A DNA stretch of 64,000 nucleotides from Halobacteriovorax vibrionivorans (GCF_003346865.1 NZ_QDKL01000002.1:496001-560000); one strand, 5' to 3'; positions 36,988 to 45,926 are shown, counted from the first letter of the stretch. Notes: generated by a model not told the origin, from the letters alone. Translations and numbers: made by a program.

Positions 36988-38388
36988 TTACTCCTTAATG
37001 GTATTTAGCGCAGACTGAAAGACAGAGACAATTCCTTGTCCTGGAAATGTATAGTCTCCAACAAAGTATATATTTTCGTTTTTCATTTTATTAGGAATTA
37101 AGCGAAGTAGAGAAAGTGCTGAATTATGAATCAGACCACCTACTTCTCCATTAAGCCTTTGTGTATAGTGCTTAAATGTTAATGGAGTGCCGACACTATC
37201 AAAGGCCACCTCATCAATTTCATGCTCTTTAAAGCATTTATTAAAAGCATCTAGAACGTCTGTTTTAAATTTCTCTTTTTTATTCTTATAAGCATCATCT
37301 CTTTGATCAAAACCATCGCAATCAACATGGGTAGACACTGTTACCATTTGCATACCTTCAGAGCGGTGCTGATCATCAGGGTGTGAGAATGAAAAGAAGA
37401 GAGATCCATCTCGGTAATGAACTTGCTGATATAATTCAGTGATAGGTATTTTACTTGAGAAGCTAAAATAGGCCGTCATTGCACCCCAAATCTTTCCCTT
37501 GTCTTGCTTTAACTCTTTATCCATAAATAATGAATCAAAAACTTCTGGAGAAATATTTGAGATTAGCTTTGAGCATTTAATCTGCTCTTTATTTGTTGAG
37601 ATAAGATACGCCCCGCCCTCTTTTTCAATTTTCTCACAAGTAGAGCGATATTTAATCTCACCACCAAATGACTGAATCTTACTCTCTAAGGATTTCACTA
37701 ATCCCCACATTCCACCTTCAATAGCATGGGTATCAAGCGGATAGAAGAAGCCAAGTATTCCCATAAATGCAGGACATGTCTTAGATGTTTGTTGAGTACT
37801 AATGAGAAGTAGTTGATCTAAGACACGAATAAATTTCTTATTTTTTTTCATCTCTTTAGGAAGGTAATTATAAAAAGACGATGTAAAAAGCTTAGGGTGT
37901 TTAAGAAGTTTTCTTGTTGGATTCATAAAGAACTTCTTAATTGTTGAAGGACCAATATTTGGAAAGTCCTGTACATAATCAAGACTCTCCCAAAGAAGAT
38001 CCTCTAGGGCCTGCCATTTTTTTAGCGTCTTCAAGCAATCTAGATTAAAGACTCTTATTAACTCATCGTTAAGTTCATCTAAACTAGCGTAGAAGTTAAA
38101 TACTTCATCTTCTGTATTAACTTTTATCCCTGGATTGCAGTGATAAGTTTTTAAATCTAAATTTAGTTTTTTTAAGATCTTATTTACTGGGCGGCCATCG
38201 GCAAGGCCACTTAGTGTTGTTGCACCGACATCGTAATATCCTTGCTTTCGCTTAAAGTATCCTGCACAACCTCCTCCAGCATAGTGAGACTCCACAAGCA
38301 ATACTCGCTCACCTTTTTGGGCCCACAAGGCAGCGGCAGCAAGCCCGCCCATACCAGCACCAAGAACGACAACATCATACTCTTTCAT
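36988..38388 (-). CDS. FAD-dependent phytoene desaturase-like (CrtI/CrtISO family) oxidoreductase
   Basis: A 466-residue flavoprotein. N-terminus: dinucleotide-binding GAGMGGLAAAALWAQKGERV with VESHYAGGGCAGYF, typical of CrtI/carotenoid-isomerase/retinol-saturase-type enzymes. C-terminus: YFVGDYTFPGQGIVSVFQ, the second FAD motif of this family. It could saturate, desaturate or isomerise a polyene or lipid. The FabZ-like gene follows 3 nt downstream, indicating a two-gene operon; no carotenoid synthase genes are nearby, so carotenoid synthesis itself is not supported. Confidence 0.8.
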   Translation of the reverse strand: MKEYDVVVLGAGMGGLAAAALWAQKGERVLLVESHYAGGGCAGYFKRKQGYYDVGATTLSGLADGRPVNKILKKLNLDLKTYHCNPGIKVNTEDEVFNFYASLDELNDELIRVFNLDCLKTLKKWQALEDLLWESLDYVQDFPNIGPSTIKKFFMNPTRKLLKHPKLFTSSFYNYLPKEMKKNKKFIRVLDQLLLISTQQTSKTCPAFMGILGFFYPLDTHAIEGGMWGLVKSLESKIQSFGGEIKYRSTCEKIEKEGGAYLISTNKEQIKCSKLISNISPEVFDSLFMDKELKQDKGKIWGAMTAYFSFSSKIPITELYQQVHYRDGSLFFSFSHPDDQHRSEGMQMVTVSTHVDCDGFDQRDDAYKNKKEKFKTDVLDAFNKCFKEHEIDEVAFDSVGTPLTFKHYTQRLNGEVGGLIHNSALSLLRLIPNKMKNENIYFVGDYTFPGQGIVSVFQSALNTIKE

Positions 38389-38560
38389 AAAGTTATTCCG
38401 TTTTCTTCATACCATATCACAAATCATTTAAAGCTTACTAAACGATTTCGCAAAGTCTTAACTGTATAGGTAAAAAAAAGGCTGAAGAAGCCTATACACA
38501 TAGTCTTGATTAAGAACTTAAGACAACTTAAACTTATCATTAGTTTCGTGGAGCTTAGAA

Positions 38561-38983
38561 ATGCAAGAGTTAACACTTATTCACTTTTCCCTATGCTTAC
38601 TCATGAGTGGTGTCATCTGGATGGTGCAAATTGTTCACTACCCCTCTTTCAAATTTATCGATGAAAAGAGCTTTCATTCATTTAGTGCATTTCATGTTAA
38701 GTCCATAAGCTTCATCGTATTGCCTCTTATGCTATGTGAATTAGCAACAGCAACACTTCTTACAATCAAGCAACCAGACATGGCCTTTATCATCAATCTC
38801 GTTCTTCTCATTTTTATCTGGATGATAACTTTCTTTATAAGCATGCCTCTTCATAAGAAGCTAGGAAGTAAAAGATATGATCAAAGCATCGACAAACTCA
38901 TTCTTTCAAATTGGGCCCGTACAGTTTTTTGGACAGCAAGAAGTATTCTGCTTTTTGTCATCATAATCTCTAAAATAGAGTAA
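38561..38983 (+). CDS. Integral membrane protein of unknown function
   Basis: A 140-residue protein with about four TM helices and conserved-looking HYPSF and PLHKKLG sites. I do not recognise the family with certainty. It precedes another small membrane-protein gene by 15 nt, so the two are likely one operon. Start ATG at 38561 follows a GTGGAG ribosome-binding site. Confidence 0.6.
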   Translation: MQELTLIHFSLCLLMSGVIWMVQIVHYPSFKFIDEKSFHSFSAFHVKSISFIVLPLMLCELATATLLTIKQPDMAFIINLVLLIFIWMITFFISMPLHKKLGSKRYDQSIDKLILSNWARTVFWTARSILLFVIIISKIE

Positions 38984-38998
38984 AGGGAAAAAAGTAAA

Positions 38999-39400
38999 AT
39001 GAAAAAGAAGTGGATGAAATATACTTTAATAGCAGCTGGTCTTTATAATATCATATGGGGATCTTGGGTGATCTTCTTTCCAACCATGGCCTTTGAGCTT
39101 TCAGGTGCAAAGATTCCAACCTACCCTCAAATTTGGCAATGTGTGGGAATGATCGTCGCAGTCTATGGCCTTGGCTATATCATTGCTGCAGCAAACCCTA
39201 TAAGGCATTGGCCAATTATTCTAGTAGGCTTCCTTGGAAAGATCTTTGGTCCTATCGGTTTTATCCATTCAATCATGCAAGATGTATTTCCTCTAAAGTT
39301 TGGATGGAATATCATCTTTAATGATCTTATTTGGTGGGTGCCTTTCGGCTTAATCCTCTTAGAAGCTTGGAAATCAAATAAAAGAGTAAGAAGTTTGTAA
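38999..39400 (+). CDS. Small integral membrane protein
   Basis: A 133-residue protein with about four hydrophobic helices, opening with WMKYTLIAAGLYNIIWGSWV and carrying the loop LSGAKIPTYPQIWQC. Such four-helix proteins are common as hypothetical genes in marine bacteria; function unknown. Second gene of the 38561 operon. It faces the copper-type gene at 39407 tail-to-tail with a 6-nt gap. Confidence 0.6.
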   Translation: MKKKWMKYTLIAAGLYNIIWGSWVIFFPTMAFELSGAKIPTYPQIWQCVGMIVAVYGLGYIIAAANPIRHWPIILVGFLGKIFGPIGFIHSIMQDVFPLKFGWNIIFNDLIWWVPFGLILLEAWKSNKRVRSL

Positions 39401-39406
39401 TACTTC

Positions 39407-39802
39407 TTACGACTCTATTTCACCACAAGTAAGCATCTTCTTTCCGTAATATGGATTCTTAATAGAAGAACCTTTTTGAATCCAACGGGCCTTTGCCATT
39501 GGACATTTAACGATCTTTAGCTCGCTATTTTCAAGTGACTTTCCATTCTTAATATAGATTTCTGAAAGAAGTTTAAATGAGTCTCTTAGAGCACTAACAC
39601 TTTCAATATTCTTGCCACAGTCATTATACTTATAGTCCTTAGCATAGTGGCCAAGTTCTTTCTCACACATTGTTTTCCAAGACTTTAAGGCATTATTTAG
39701 ATTGCCTTCAACTAATGAACTCTGAAGCTTTAGGTAATTTTGATACTCTAACTCATGGCAAAAAACGTTAAAAGATAATATAAAAGCTATAAATAATTTC
39801 AT
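39407..39802 (-). CDS. DUF3347-like periplasmic protein, probable copper link
   Basis: A ~131-residue exported protein with a short signal peptide (first ~17 aa ending VFCHE). The C-terminus has the DUF3347 signature: KCPMAKARWIQKGSSIKNPY followed by YGKKMLTCGE, a pattern found in CusB-like and other copper-handling proteins. Upstream cysteines (SWKTMCEKE, YNDCGKN) may form a disulfide. An in-frame ATG at 39835 lies within the operator; the ATG at 39802 is chosen because AGGAG precedes it at the right spacing. A CsoR/CstR-like palindrome sits 32 bp upstream, consistent with copper or persulfide control. Confidence 0.65.
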   Translation of the reverse strand: MKLFIAFILSFNVFCHELEYQNYLKLQSSLVEGNLNNALKSWKTMCEKELGHYAKDYKYNDCGKNIESVSALRDSFKLLSEIYIKNGKSLENSELKIVKCPMAKARWIQKGSSIKNPYYGKKMLTCGEIES

Positions 39803-39833
39803 GATTTCTCCTATGGGAACGTATGCCATCAAC

Positions 39834-39850
39834 ATACCCCCCTAGGGTAT
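39834..39850. promoter_or_regulatory. CsoR/CstR-like operator palindrome
   Basis: ATACCCCCCTAGGGTAT: 6-bp arms ATACCC (39834-39839) and GGGTAT (39845-39850) around CCCTA. G/C tracts flanked by ATA/TAT are typical of Cu(I)-sensing CsoR and persulfide-sensing CstR operators. On the minus strand it overlaps a plausible -10 (TATACC), as expected for a repressor site upstream of the DUF3347-like gene. No csoR gene is in the window. Confidence 0.55.
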
Positions 39851-39899
39851 AACACGAAAAGCACAAAATCAAATTAATACTAATTAATCGAGAATTACT

Positions 39900-40877
39900 T
39901 TAGCGAGTGGCCAAAATCACATACTCTTTCTTATGCGCAGGAACCTGGCGACTAATGATATTATTAAATCCCCAATCGTAAAACTGATCTTCGAACTCTT
40001 CGATATTTTCAATATACTCCATCTTTACAACCTGAACTGTAAAAATGATTCCCTTAAGTGTGCGATTATACTTCTTAGCAAGTCTTAAGATCTCTTTAAT
40101 AGATTGTTTTGGATTTATATTTATATCGGCATGAATCCAACGCACCTCTTCCGGTAAATCTTCATGAGAGAGATCTTGTACAGACCTTTTCATATGAGTA
40201 AAATTCTTGTGCTTACCTACTACTGGACTCACTTCAGCGGGATCAATCCCCACAACCTTACAACCATTATCCAAAAGATATTGGGCCGCTCCACCTGGAG
40301 CACAACCAAAATCAAGCCAAAGGTCTCCTTTGAATAATTTCACAGCATATAACTTAACGATTTGAGCAAGTTTTAAGTGGCCCTTTGAAATAGCATTTTT
40401 AGGCGTCTCTATGTCAACAATTGAATTTGGATAGCGCGTGCATCCGTTTGCTACACTATGGGCCCCAAACCATATTTCATTTGGTCCTAAGCTAATTAAA
40501 TCGATGACAATCTTACCTTCGGCGCTATACTCATTCACCTCACGGCCAAAAGTCTTAGCTGCATCAAAATCAGTTTCACAACCAATTTCAAAGCTATGAA
40601 TCATATGGTTTTCACTATCAAGTCCCGATGCCTTCACATCTTGCGCGATAGTCTCGGGCGTCGACTTCCCAAAGAAGATTCCACTACGAGTAGCAAACGT
40701 CAGTTGCAACTGTGAGATTGTCTTTAAGTCATACTCAACACCAGTATTCTTAAATGTCACAAAGCCTTTCTTTGAAAAACTAAAGACTAATTCAGGATAA
40801 AATATTTTAATTTCTTCTTTTAAAAGTATTTCATTTCCAGGATTGGTACATACGAAGATAAATTGTGGCTTGCTCAT
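39900..40877 (-). CDS. RlmM-like 23S rRNA 2'-O-methyltransferase
   Basis: A 325-residue SAM-dependent methyltransferase. The N-terminal ~90 residues form a THUMP-like RNA-binding domain, then the Rossmann methyltransferase with LWLDFGCAPGGAAQYLLDNG (motif I) and VVGIDPAEVSP, followed by WIHADININPKQ. This matches the FtsJ/RlmM type, which 2'-O-methylates C2498 of 23S rRNA in E. coli. It is slightly shorter than E. coli RlmM (366 aa). Single gene; the catalytic lysine could be that in FTVQVVKME. Site specificity is by analogy. Confidence 0.8.
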   Translation of the reverse strand: MSKPQFIFVCTNPGNEILLKEEIKIFYPELVFSFSKKGFVTFKNTGVEYDLKTISQLQLTFATRSGIFFGKSTPETIAQDVKASGLDSENHMIHSFEIGCETDFDAAKTFGREVNEYSAEGKIVIDLISLGPNEIWFGAHSVANGCTRYPNSIVDIETPKNAISKGHLKLAQIVKLYAVKLFKGDLWLDFGCAPGGAAQYLLDNGCKVVGIDPAEVSPVVGKHKNFTHMKRSVQDLSHEDLPEEVRWIHADININPKQSIKEILRLAKKYNRTLKGIIFTVQVVKMEYIENIEEFEDQFYDWGFNNIISRQVPAHKKEYVILATR

Positions 40878-40929
40878 TGAGTTCCTTAAATATGATTTTT
40901 TAAATCATAGCATATATTTGTAAAAATCC

Positions 40930-41850
40930 TTAACTGACTTCTTGAATAAAGTCCCAATAACTATCGCGGATATAATCCCTTAGCCATTTATGAGAAGAAG
41001 AGTTTTGGCGGCTCTTGTGCCAAACCATCTGATGCTTAAATGGACTCACTTCAAAAGGGACATCATATAGCTTGAGATCAAAATACTTTGCCACAGTTTT
41101 CCCATAGGCAAGAGGAACCATCGATAACATATTTCTCTTCTCGACAAGCCTTGGGATGGAATTAAGGTATGAAGTCTTAACCAATATATTTCGGCTTTCG
41201 CCAATGCTACTAAGGTAATTATCAATATCACTACCAGGCTTCTCTGTTGGAGTATAGAGAACATGGCCGGCCTTTAAATACTGCTTCAGCGAGATCTTCT
41301 TTTTATATTGAGAATTGGATTTACTCGCAATAATACAAAAGTCGTGGATACCAAGAGTCTCGACACTAAAATTATTAATTTCTTCAAGGTTTCCAGCAAA
41401 ACTTAAATCAATCTCACCTCTTATCATTCGATCCAAAAAATCTTCAAGAACAATCCCTTTCATCGTAACCTTAAGCTTAGGCGCGCTCTCTACTAATGAC
41501 TCCATCAACTTAGGAACCCACATAAATGAATCAAAAGCTGTCCCAGAAACCCTAAACTCCTTGCTAGAATTATGAGAATCCCACCCCTCTTGTTCAAAGA
41601 GATTACTCTCAAGCTCATTTAAATAAGTTTCCAGAAATGAGCCGAGTTGAATGGCCTTATCAGTTGGAATAAAAGTTCGAGCTGTTCTAATAAAAAGCTC
41701 ATCATTAAGACTATCACGTAAACGATTAAGAGCATGGCTGACAGCAGGCTGAGATAGGCCAAGATTTGTTGCCGTCTGACTTACACTTAACGTATTAAAT
41801 AAGTCTTTAAAGATAACTAATAAATTGAGATCAAAACTTCTAATATTCAT
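40930..41850 (-). CDS. LysR-family transcriptional regulator (divergent from quinone reductase)
   Basis: A ~306-residue LysR protein. N-terminal helix-turn-helix: FDLNLLVIFKDLFNTLSVSQTA with SQPAVSHALNRLRDSL, typical of NodD/LeuO-like LysR types; the rest is the effector-binding domain. An in-frame ATG at 41874 adds eight residues; the ATG at 41850 gives the usual MNIRSFDLNLL start. It is divergent from a flavodoxin-fold quinone reductase gene (41936), so it probably controls that gene in response to quinones or electrophiles. Confidence 0.85.
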   Translation of the reverse strand: MNIRSFDLNLLVIFKDLFNTLSVSQTATNLGLSQPAVSHALNRLRDSLNDELFIRTARTFIPTDKAIQLGSFLETYLNELESNLFEQEGWDSHNSSKEFRVSGTAFDSFMWVPKLMESLVESAPKLKVTMKGIVLEDFLDRMIRGEIDLSFAGNLEEINNFSVETLGIHDFCIIASKSNSQYKKKISLKQYLKAGHVLYTPTEKPGSDIDNYLSSIGESRNILVKTSYLNSIPRLVEKRNMLSMVPLAYGKTVAKYFDLKLYDVPFEVSPFKHQMVWHKSRQNSSSHKWLRDYIRDSYWDFIQEVS

Positions 41851-41935
41851 ATGATTAATACCTAAAATTATCAATATTCATTTTATTTATATACTTACCA
41901 ATTGTAAAATACAGTAAATTTCAATGGAGAATCAT

Positions 41936-42493
41936 ATGAAAGTATTAATTATTAACGCACATCCAGACCTAGAAAGCTTTACGACAAGTATCTCTAATAA
42001 AATCTATGAGACTCACCTTGCTAAAGGCCACGATGTAACCCTATTAAATCTTGCGTCAATTGACTTTGAAATAAGCTTTAAGGGATATTCTGATCGAGAG
42101 AAAATTGACACCCTTGAAGCAGACCTTGAATCCGCTCAAAAGCAAATCAAGAAAAGTGATCATATTATCATCACAACTCCCATCTGGTGGTCAACATATC
42201 CTGCAATCCTAAAGGGCTTCTTTGATAGAACGCTTCTTCCTGGCTTTGCCTTCAAATTTCACAAAGGAAAAATGGTTCAAGAAAAGCTTCTCACAGGTAA
42301 AACAGCAGAGCTTGTCTTATTAAGTGATGCGCTGGCCTGGTACAGACGCTACTTACTAAAAGACCCGGCCGCAACAATCCTTAAACGAGATATACTTGGC
42401 TTTTGCGGTATAAAAGTTAAAAAGGTACATCGTATCGGAAGTGTCGGTAGCCTCGACGCAGAAGCTCGCGAAAGGGTGATTAAGACTTTTTAG
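41936..42493 (+). CDS. NAD(P)H:quinone oxidoreductase, flavodoxin-fold (MdaB/NQO-like)
   Basis: A 185-residue flavoprotein with flavodoxin-like fold: VLIINAHPDLESFTTSI is the FMN phosphate-binding loop, and TTPIWWSTYPAILKGFFDR is the second flavin-contact segment typical of NQO1/MdaB proteins. It should reduce quinones by two electrons, limiting redox cycling. A start at 41924 is also in frame, but GGAG lies 7 nt upstream of the ATG at 41936. Divergent from the LysR regulator; target and regulator pairs of this kind are common. Confidence 0.82.
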   Translation: MKVLIINAHPDLESFTTSISNKIYETHLAKGHDVTLLNLASIDFEISFKGYSDREKIDTLEADLESAQKQIKKSDHIIITTPIWWSTYPAILKGFFDRTLLPGFAFKFHKGKMVQEKLLTGKTAELVLLSDALAWYRRYLLKDPAATILKRDILGFCGIKVKKVHRIGSVGSLDAEARERVIKTF

Positions 42494-42529
42494 TTAGTGT
42501 AAAACCGTTTTTTTTTGGTGCTTTTCGAT

Positions 42530-43186
42530 TTAAATTAAATGCCCTGTTTTCACAAAGATTATCGTTTCCTTCTCAACCCAAGGGTGGTGATTGGAGAGAT
42601 GGCGACTTCTAAGCCAAGTTCCTTTTGGGTAAACGCCATGTTCATCTCGAAATTCACCACTTAAGACAAATATCTCCTCTCCTCCAAAGTGGGTATGGGA
42701 AATAAATCTCTCACCCTCTGGCCATTTAACCAAAGCGACACTCTCAGTTCCAAATCGATGAAGAGGCATTACTTCTAAATTTCCGTGACCTGGATGCCAT
42801 TGAGTTGTTTTAGTATCCACTACGATTCTTTTCTTATCTTCTGGAGAAAATTGATTTAATTTTACAAATATAATACAGCCTTCACGACTAAAAGGTGAAT
42901 GAGATGATCCAGGCGGGTTTCGAATATAAGTACCGGCCGGATAGTCACCATGTTCGTCAGAAAACACCCCTTCTAAAACAAAGATCTCTTCCCCTAGCGG
43001 ATGTGAATGTTCACTGAATTTTGAGTTCGGTAAATACTGTACCACTGATGTCGTATGACCAGATTCTTTGGCTTCTCTTTCTAAAGGTTTTCTTAATACA
43101 TTTGGTGAAGGAGATTTTACCCAATCCATCTCGGAAGTATTAATAGCTAAGTTTTTTGAAAAGTCTAAATTATAATTTTCTTTCAT
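42530..43186 (-). CDS. Double-cupin protein, ChrR-like
   Basis: A 218-residue protein of two tandem cupin domains (residues ~45-110 and ~145-215), each with the HSHPxGEExFVLEGxFxDExGxYPxGTxxR pattern: first copy HSHPLGEEIFVLEGVFSDE, second HTHFGGEEIFVLSGEFRDE. His and Glu residues form the metal sites. It resembles ChrR-type anti-sigma cupins without an N-terminal zinc anti-sigma domain. A metal-dependent sensor or enzyme role is likely. No ECF sigma gene is adjacent. Confidence 0.8.
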   Translation of the reverse strand: MKENYNLDFSKNLAINTSEMDWVKSPSPNVLRKPLEREAKESGHTTSVVQYLPNSKFSEHSHPLGEEIFVLEGVFSDEHGDYPAGTYIRNPPGSSHSPFSREGCIIFVKLNQFSPEDKKRIVVDTKTTQWHPGHGNLEVMPLHRFGTESVALVKWPEGERFISHTHFGGEEIFVLSGEFRDEHGVYPKGTWLRSRHLSNHHPWVEKETIIFVKTGHLI

Positions 43187-43228
43187 ATAAAAGTTCCTGC
43201 ATACTTTTCGATATGCGTCCCAGCTTTA

Positions 43229-43423
43229 TTAATCAAGGATTTCCTTAACTCGCCCAACATCACCACTTTCAAGACGAACCTTAATCCCATGTGGATGATA
43301 ATCTGACTTTGTCAGGATATCTTTTACAATACCTTCTGTTAACTCACCTGTGCGCTGATCTTTCTTTAAGACGATGCGAACTCGCTCGCCTATTTCAATG
43401 TGGTCTCTTACATTTCCTTCCAT
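43229..43423 (-). CDS. YwbE-family protein
   Basis: A 64-residue protein matching the YwbE family: IEIGERVRIVLKKDQRTGEL is followed by TEGIVKDILTKS and HPHGIKVRLESGDVGRV. It is a small SH3-like beta-barrel of unknown function, often called DUF2196. Single gene with its own GGAAGG-containing leader; no functional clue from neighbours. Confidence 0.85.
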   Translation of the reverse strand: MEGNVRDHIEIGERVRIVLKKDQRTGELTEGIVKDILTKSDYHPHGIKVRLESGDVGRVKEILD

Positions 43424-43459
43424 GGTTATTTAATCCTAGCTATAATTAGTTATAAGGTC

Positions 43460-43957
43460 TTATCTAAGTGTACGAGATAACTTAATTGATATCAATAGAT
43501 CAGTAATCCAAATATACATATAAAATAATAAAACACTCCACTCATCCTTCTTTGGTATGATCTCATTGAACAAATAAAACATTGATATACTTAAGCCCAC
43601 ACCTATAATTATTAAATTAGCTCTTTCAATAATACTTAAGTCCGTAAGAGAACTATAGTTAGAATCTATAAACTCCACAATAAAACAACCTAACAGTGAG
43701 ATCAATGTAACTAATATTGCAGCAGAGAAATCTAATAGATTAAGATTTGTCATTTTTACAATATTTAAATTAAAATATAGATTTGGTAATGATAAAAAGA
43801 GTGCAAAATAAAATGAAAAAAACTGAACCTTTAGTAATAACTCAATATTTCTCTTCTTTTTTGAACCTTTTTCAAAAAGATAACCTATCAGAATAAATAC
43901 AAAAAGAGCCGCATTTGCGTAAATTAAGTTCATGTAAAAATAGTAAATCATAGTCAT
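43460..43957 (-). CDS. Integral membrane protein of unknown function
   Basis: A 165-residue protein with about five TM helices, a Lys/Arg-rich loop (EKGSKKKRN) after the first, and no recognisable motif. AT-rich and Ile/Leu/Phe-heavy, which makes homology hard to judge by eye. The start could be either the MTM or the internal Met at residue 9. Single gene in a run of small minus-strand genes. Confidence 0.45.
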   Translation of the reverse strand: MTMIYYFYMNLIYANAALFVFILIGYLFEKGSKKKRNIELLLKVQFFSFYFALFLSLPNLYFNLNIVKMTNLNLLDFSAAILVTLISLLGCFIVEFIDSNYSSLTDLSIIERANLIIIGVGLSISMFYLFNEIIPKKDEWSVLLFYMYIWITDLLISIKLSRTLR

Positions 43958-44035
43958 ACTTCTTAATTAATCCTTCTAAAAACCATGAAAAAAAGGCTCC
44001 AGCAGACTTTTACGTAAACAGTGCACAAAAAACCA

Positions 44036-44326
44036 TCAGAGTTCGATCTCTTCAAAATGGCTGATCTGATCTTCTTTTAAGAAAGTTACAATAACTAGAG
44101 TCTCCGGATCACATAAGGCAAAGAACTCAATGCCTTCATAGGTTCCATGATAACAGCTAAGATATGAGTCCTCTTCTCCACGCTTAACTCGACCAATATA
44201 TTGCGTATCACCTAACTCATGCCTTAGCATATTTTGAATGTACCTTAACTCCTCAACCGTAATCTCACAGCCATAGCGAGAAAAGAAACGAGCTTGTGCA
44301 TGTTTTGTTGTTTTATCAATATCCAT
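44036..44326 (-). CDS. Small conserved-type hypothetical protein
   Basis: A 96-residue protein with HAQARFFSRYGCEITVEELRYI at the N-terminus and YEGIEFFALCDPETLVIVTFL at the C-terminus. This resembles small phage/plasmid-type proteins with an H-A-x-x-R-x-x-x-R-Y-G opening (DUF4258-like look). Function unknown. It starts 3 nt after the stop of the zinc-ribbon membrane gene at 44330, so the two are likely in one operon. Confidence 0.55.
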   Translation of the reverse strand: MDIDKTTKHAQARFFSRYGCEITVEELRYIQNMLRHELGDTQYIGRVKRGEEDSYLSCYHGTYEGIEFFALCDPETLVIVTFLKEDQISHFEEIEL

Positions 44327-44329
44327 AAT

Positions 44330-44620
44330 TTAAACATTCTTTTCAATCTGTACGATTTCTTTCATAAAACTATTAATCAACAAAATAATGAAGAAATATA
44401 TGAAGAAGAGGATGCTATTAATATTTTCATTTTTGAATATAAATTGAAGAGAGATATAACATATAGAAAGAATTAAGAAATATCCCCACTTCTTTTTTAA
44501 ATATACATTTTTAAAGATATACTCTTGCTCACAGTTCTCACAATTAAGTTCAATCTTGTTGAAGAAATAAGGCAGTTTCATCTCTTGCTTGCAATTTAAG
44601 CATACTTTTTTATTTTTCAT
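44330..44620 (-). CDS. Zinc-ribbon small membrane protein
   Basis: A 96-residue protein: the N-terminal zinc ribbon has CLNC and CENC pairs ~22 residues apart, followed by two hydrophobic helices. It could bind zinc at the membrane surface. I do not recognise a family. Upstream of, and nearly touching, the 44036 gene on the same strand. Confidence 0.5.
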   Translation of the reverse strand: MKNKKVCLNCKQEMKLPYFFNKIELNCENCEQEYIFKNVYLKKKWGYFLILSICYISLQFIFKNENINSILFFIYFFIILLINSFMKEIVQIEKNV

Positions 44621-44632
44621 TATAAATCATAC

Positions 44633-44776
44633 CTAATCTTTTTCATTTGATAATTGATAGCAAGTAGTACAAATATCAATAAAGAGAAAAGCGATCCCCA
44701 GCCCACCAAGCGTGTAGTACTCAAACCAAAAAACAGTGGCAACTACAATCAATGTAAATCCTATTCTCTTTTTCAT
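44633..44776 (-). CDS. Very small membrane protein (47 aa)
   Basis: A 47-residue ORF with ATG at 44776 and TAG stop at 44633. It has two hydrophobic stretches (RIGFTLIVVATVFWFEYY and GGLGIAFLFIDI) and a C-terminal CTTCYQL pair of cysteines. It lies 12 nt upstream of the zinc-ribbon membrane gene on the same strand, so it may lead that operon. No strong ribosome-binding site is visible, which lowers confidence. Confidence 0.45.
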   Translation of the reverse strand: MKKRIGFTLIVVATVFWFEYYTLGGLGIAFLFIDICTTCYQLSNEKD

Positions 44777-44883
44777 AAATTAATGCAACTTTTAGATGCT
44801 TTGCATAGAACAATGGTCTTTTTCGCACACGAATATATATTTAGAAACAAGTAGAAATCTTTAAATGATAGATCATAACAATC

Positions 44884-45156
44884 TCATTGCTTTATTTCTA
44901 CAGTCTCATTATTCTTTCCACTCATAGCACCTAAGATACAAAGTAGATGGAGGATTAAGCCAGGAAAAAAGAAAAAGAAATAACCGGCAAGAGTTAAACA
45001 AAACCAGGCAATACTGTTAAGAAACTGTCCTTTGTATAACTGACCCAAACCAGGAATTAAGAAGCTCAACACAGCAGCTACGCCACGAGAGTGTGACTCC
45101 TTTTGAATTATATATACTTTTTCAACTCGGGCACTATCTAATTGCTCATCACTCAT
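44884..45156 (-). CDS. TM2-domain-like small membrane protein
   Basis: A 90-residue protein whose core GVAAVLSFLIPGLGQLYKGQ is typical of the TM2/DUF5683-like families (small proteins with two helices and a GxGQxYxG loop). The N-terminal ~25 residues are hydrophilic. It sits in the inner membrane; function unknown. Single gene. Confidence 0.65.
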   Translation of the reverse strand: MSDEQLDSARVEKVYIIQKESHSRGVAAVLSFLIPGLGQLYKGQFLNSIAWFCLTLAGYFFFFFPGLILHLLCILGAMSGKNNETVEIKQ

Positions 45157-45304
45157 ACATTCTCCTCTCTAATTATACAGAAACGTATCGTCTATTTTGA
45201 ACAGATTCTAAAACAGTGTTTTTCAAAAGTGATAACGGAGACTTAGAATTAACGATTCAAGAAAATCTAAAGAAAAAATGCTCGTGATAATCACAACTAA
45301 GCGT

Positions 45305-45871
45305 TTACTTATTCTTCAAAATTAGGTTTAGCCACCTCTCATCACGATCAGGCCTCTTATCTTCAGTAACCCAATCCTTTGAGATCGTAAGCTCATGAGG
45401 CAAGAACTCCTTAATCGTCTCAAGAGTCTGATCATTGAAGAAGCGCCCTTTGCGCTCACCTTCAAACTCTCCGTACTTGAAAGAACAATAGAAAACAGCA
45501 TCTTCATTCATAAGATCTGAAATTTTTGAAAAGACATCCTTAAGTTCATTTGATGGCACATGCAAAAGAGAAGCGCATGCCCAGATTCCATCAAACTTTC
45601 CTTCAATACTCACGTCTTGAAGTAAGCCTTCATGTACGACGCAACCACTATGCTCACGAGCAAAGCCTGCAAGCTTCGAGCTCGGCTCCACTCCCTCTGC
45701 CTTATATCCATGATCGACAAAATACTTTAAGTCGCGCCCCGGCCCACAGCCGATGTCGAGGATAGCCCCTCCTGCCTTCACTTCTTTTAAGAAAGGTTTG
45801 TATAGACTTGTGAGATCGAGATCAAGTGTTGAATCGATGAATTCTTGGTTGTTCTTGTCGTAGTAATTCAT
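45305..45871 (-). CDS. SAM-dependent methyltransferase (class I)
   Basis: A 188-residue class I methyltransferase. Motif I is ILDIGCGPGRDLKYFVDHG, followed by AEGVEPSSKLAGFAR (motif II) and IWACASLLHVP (motif IV region). Substrate unknown; such small enzymes often modify small molecules such as tellurite or thiols. Single gene at the left edge of the accessory island. Confidence 0.8.
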   Translation of the reverse strand: MNYYDKNNQEFIDSTLDLDLTSLYKPFLKEVKAGGAILDIGCGPGRDLKYFVDHGYKAEGVEPSSKLAGFAREHSGCVVHEGLLQDVSIEGKFDGIWACASLLHVPSNELKDVFSKISDLMNEDAVFYCSFKYGEFEGERKGRFFNDQTLETIKEFLPHELTISKDWVTEDKRPDRDERWLNLILKNK

Positions 45872-45926
45872 ATAACTAGAATACTAGAAATTTATAATCG
45901 CATCAAATCTATTTAGACGATATAAT

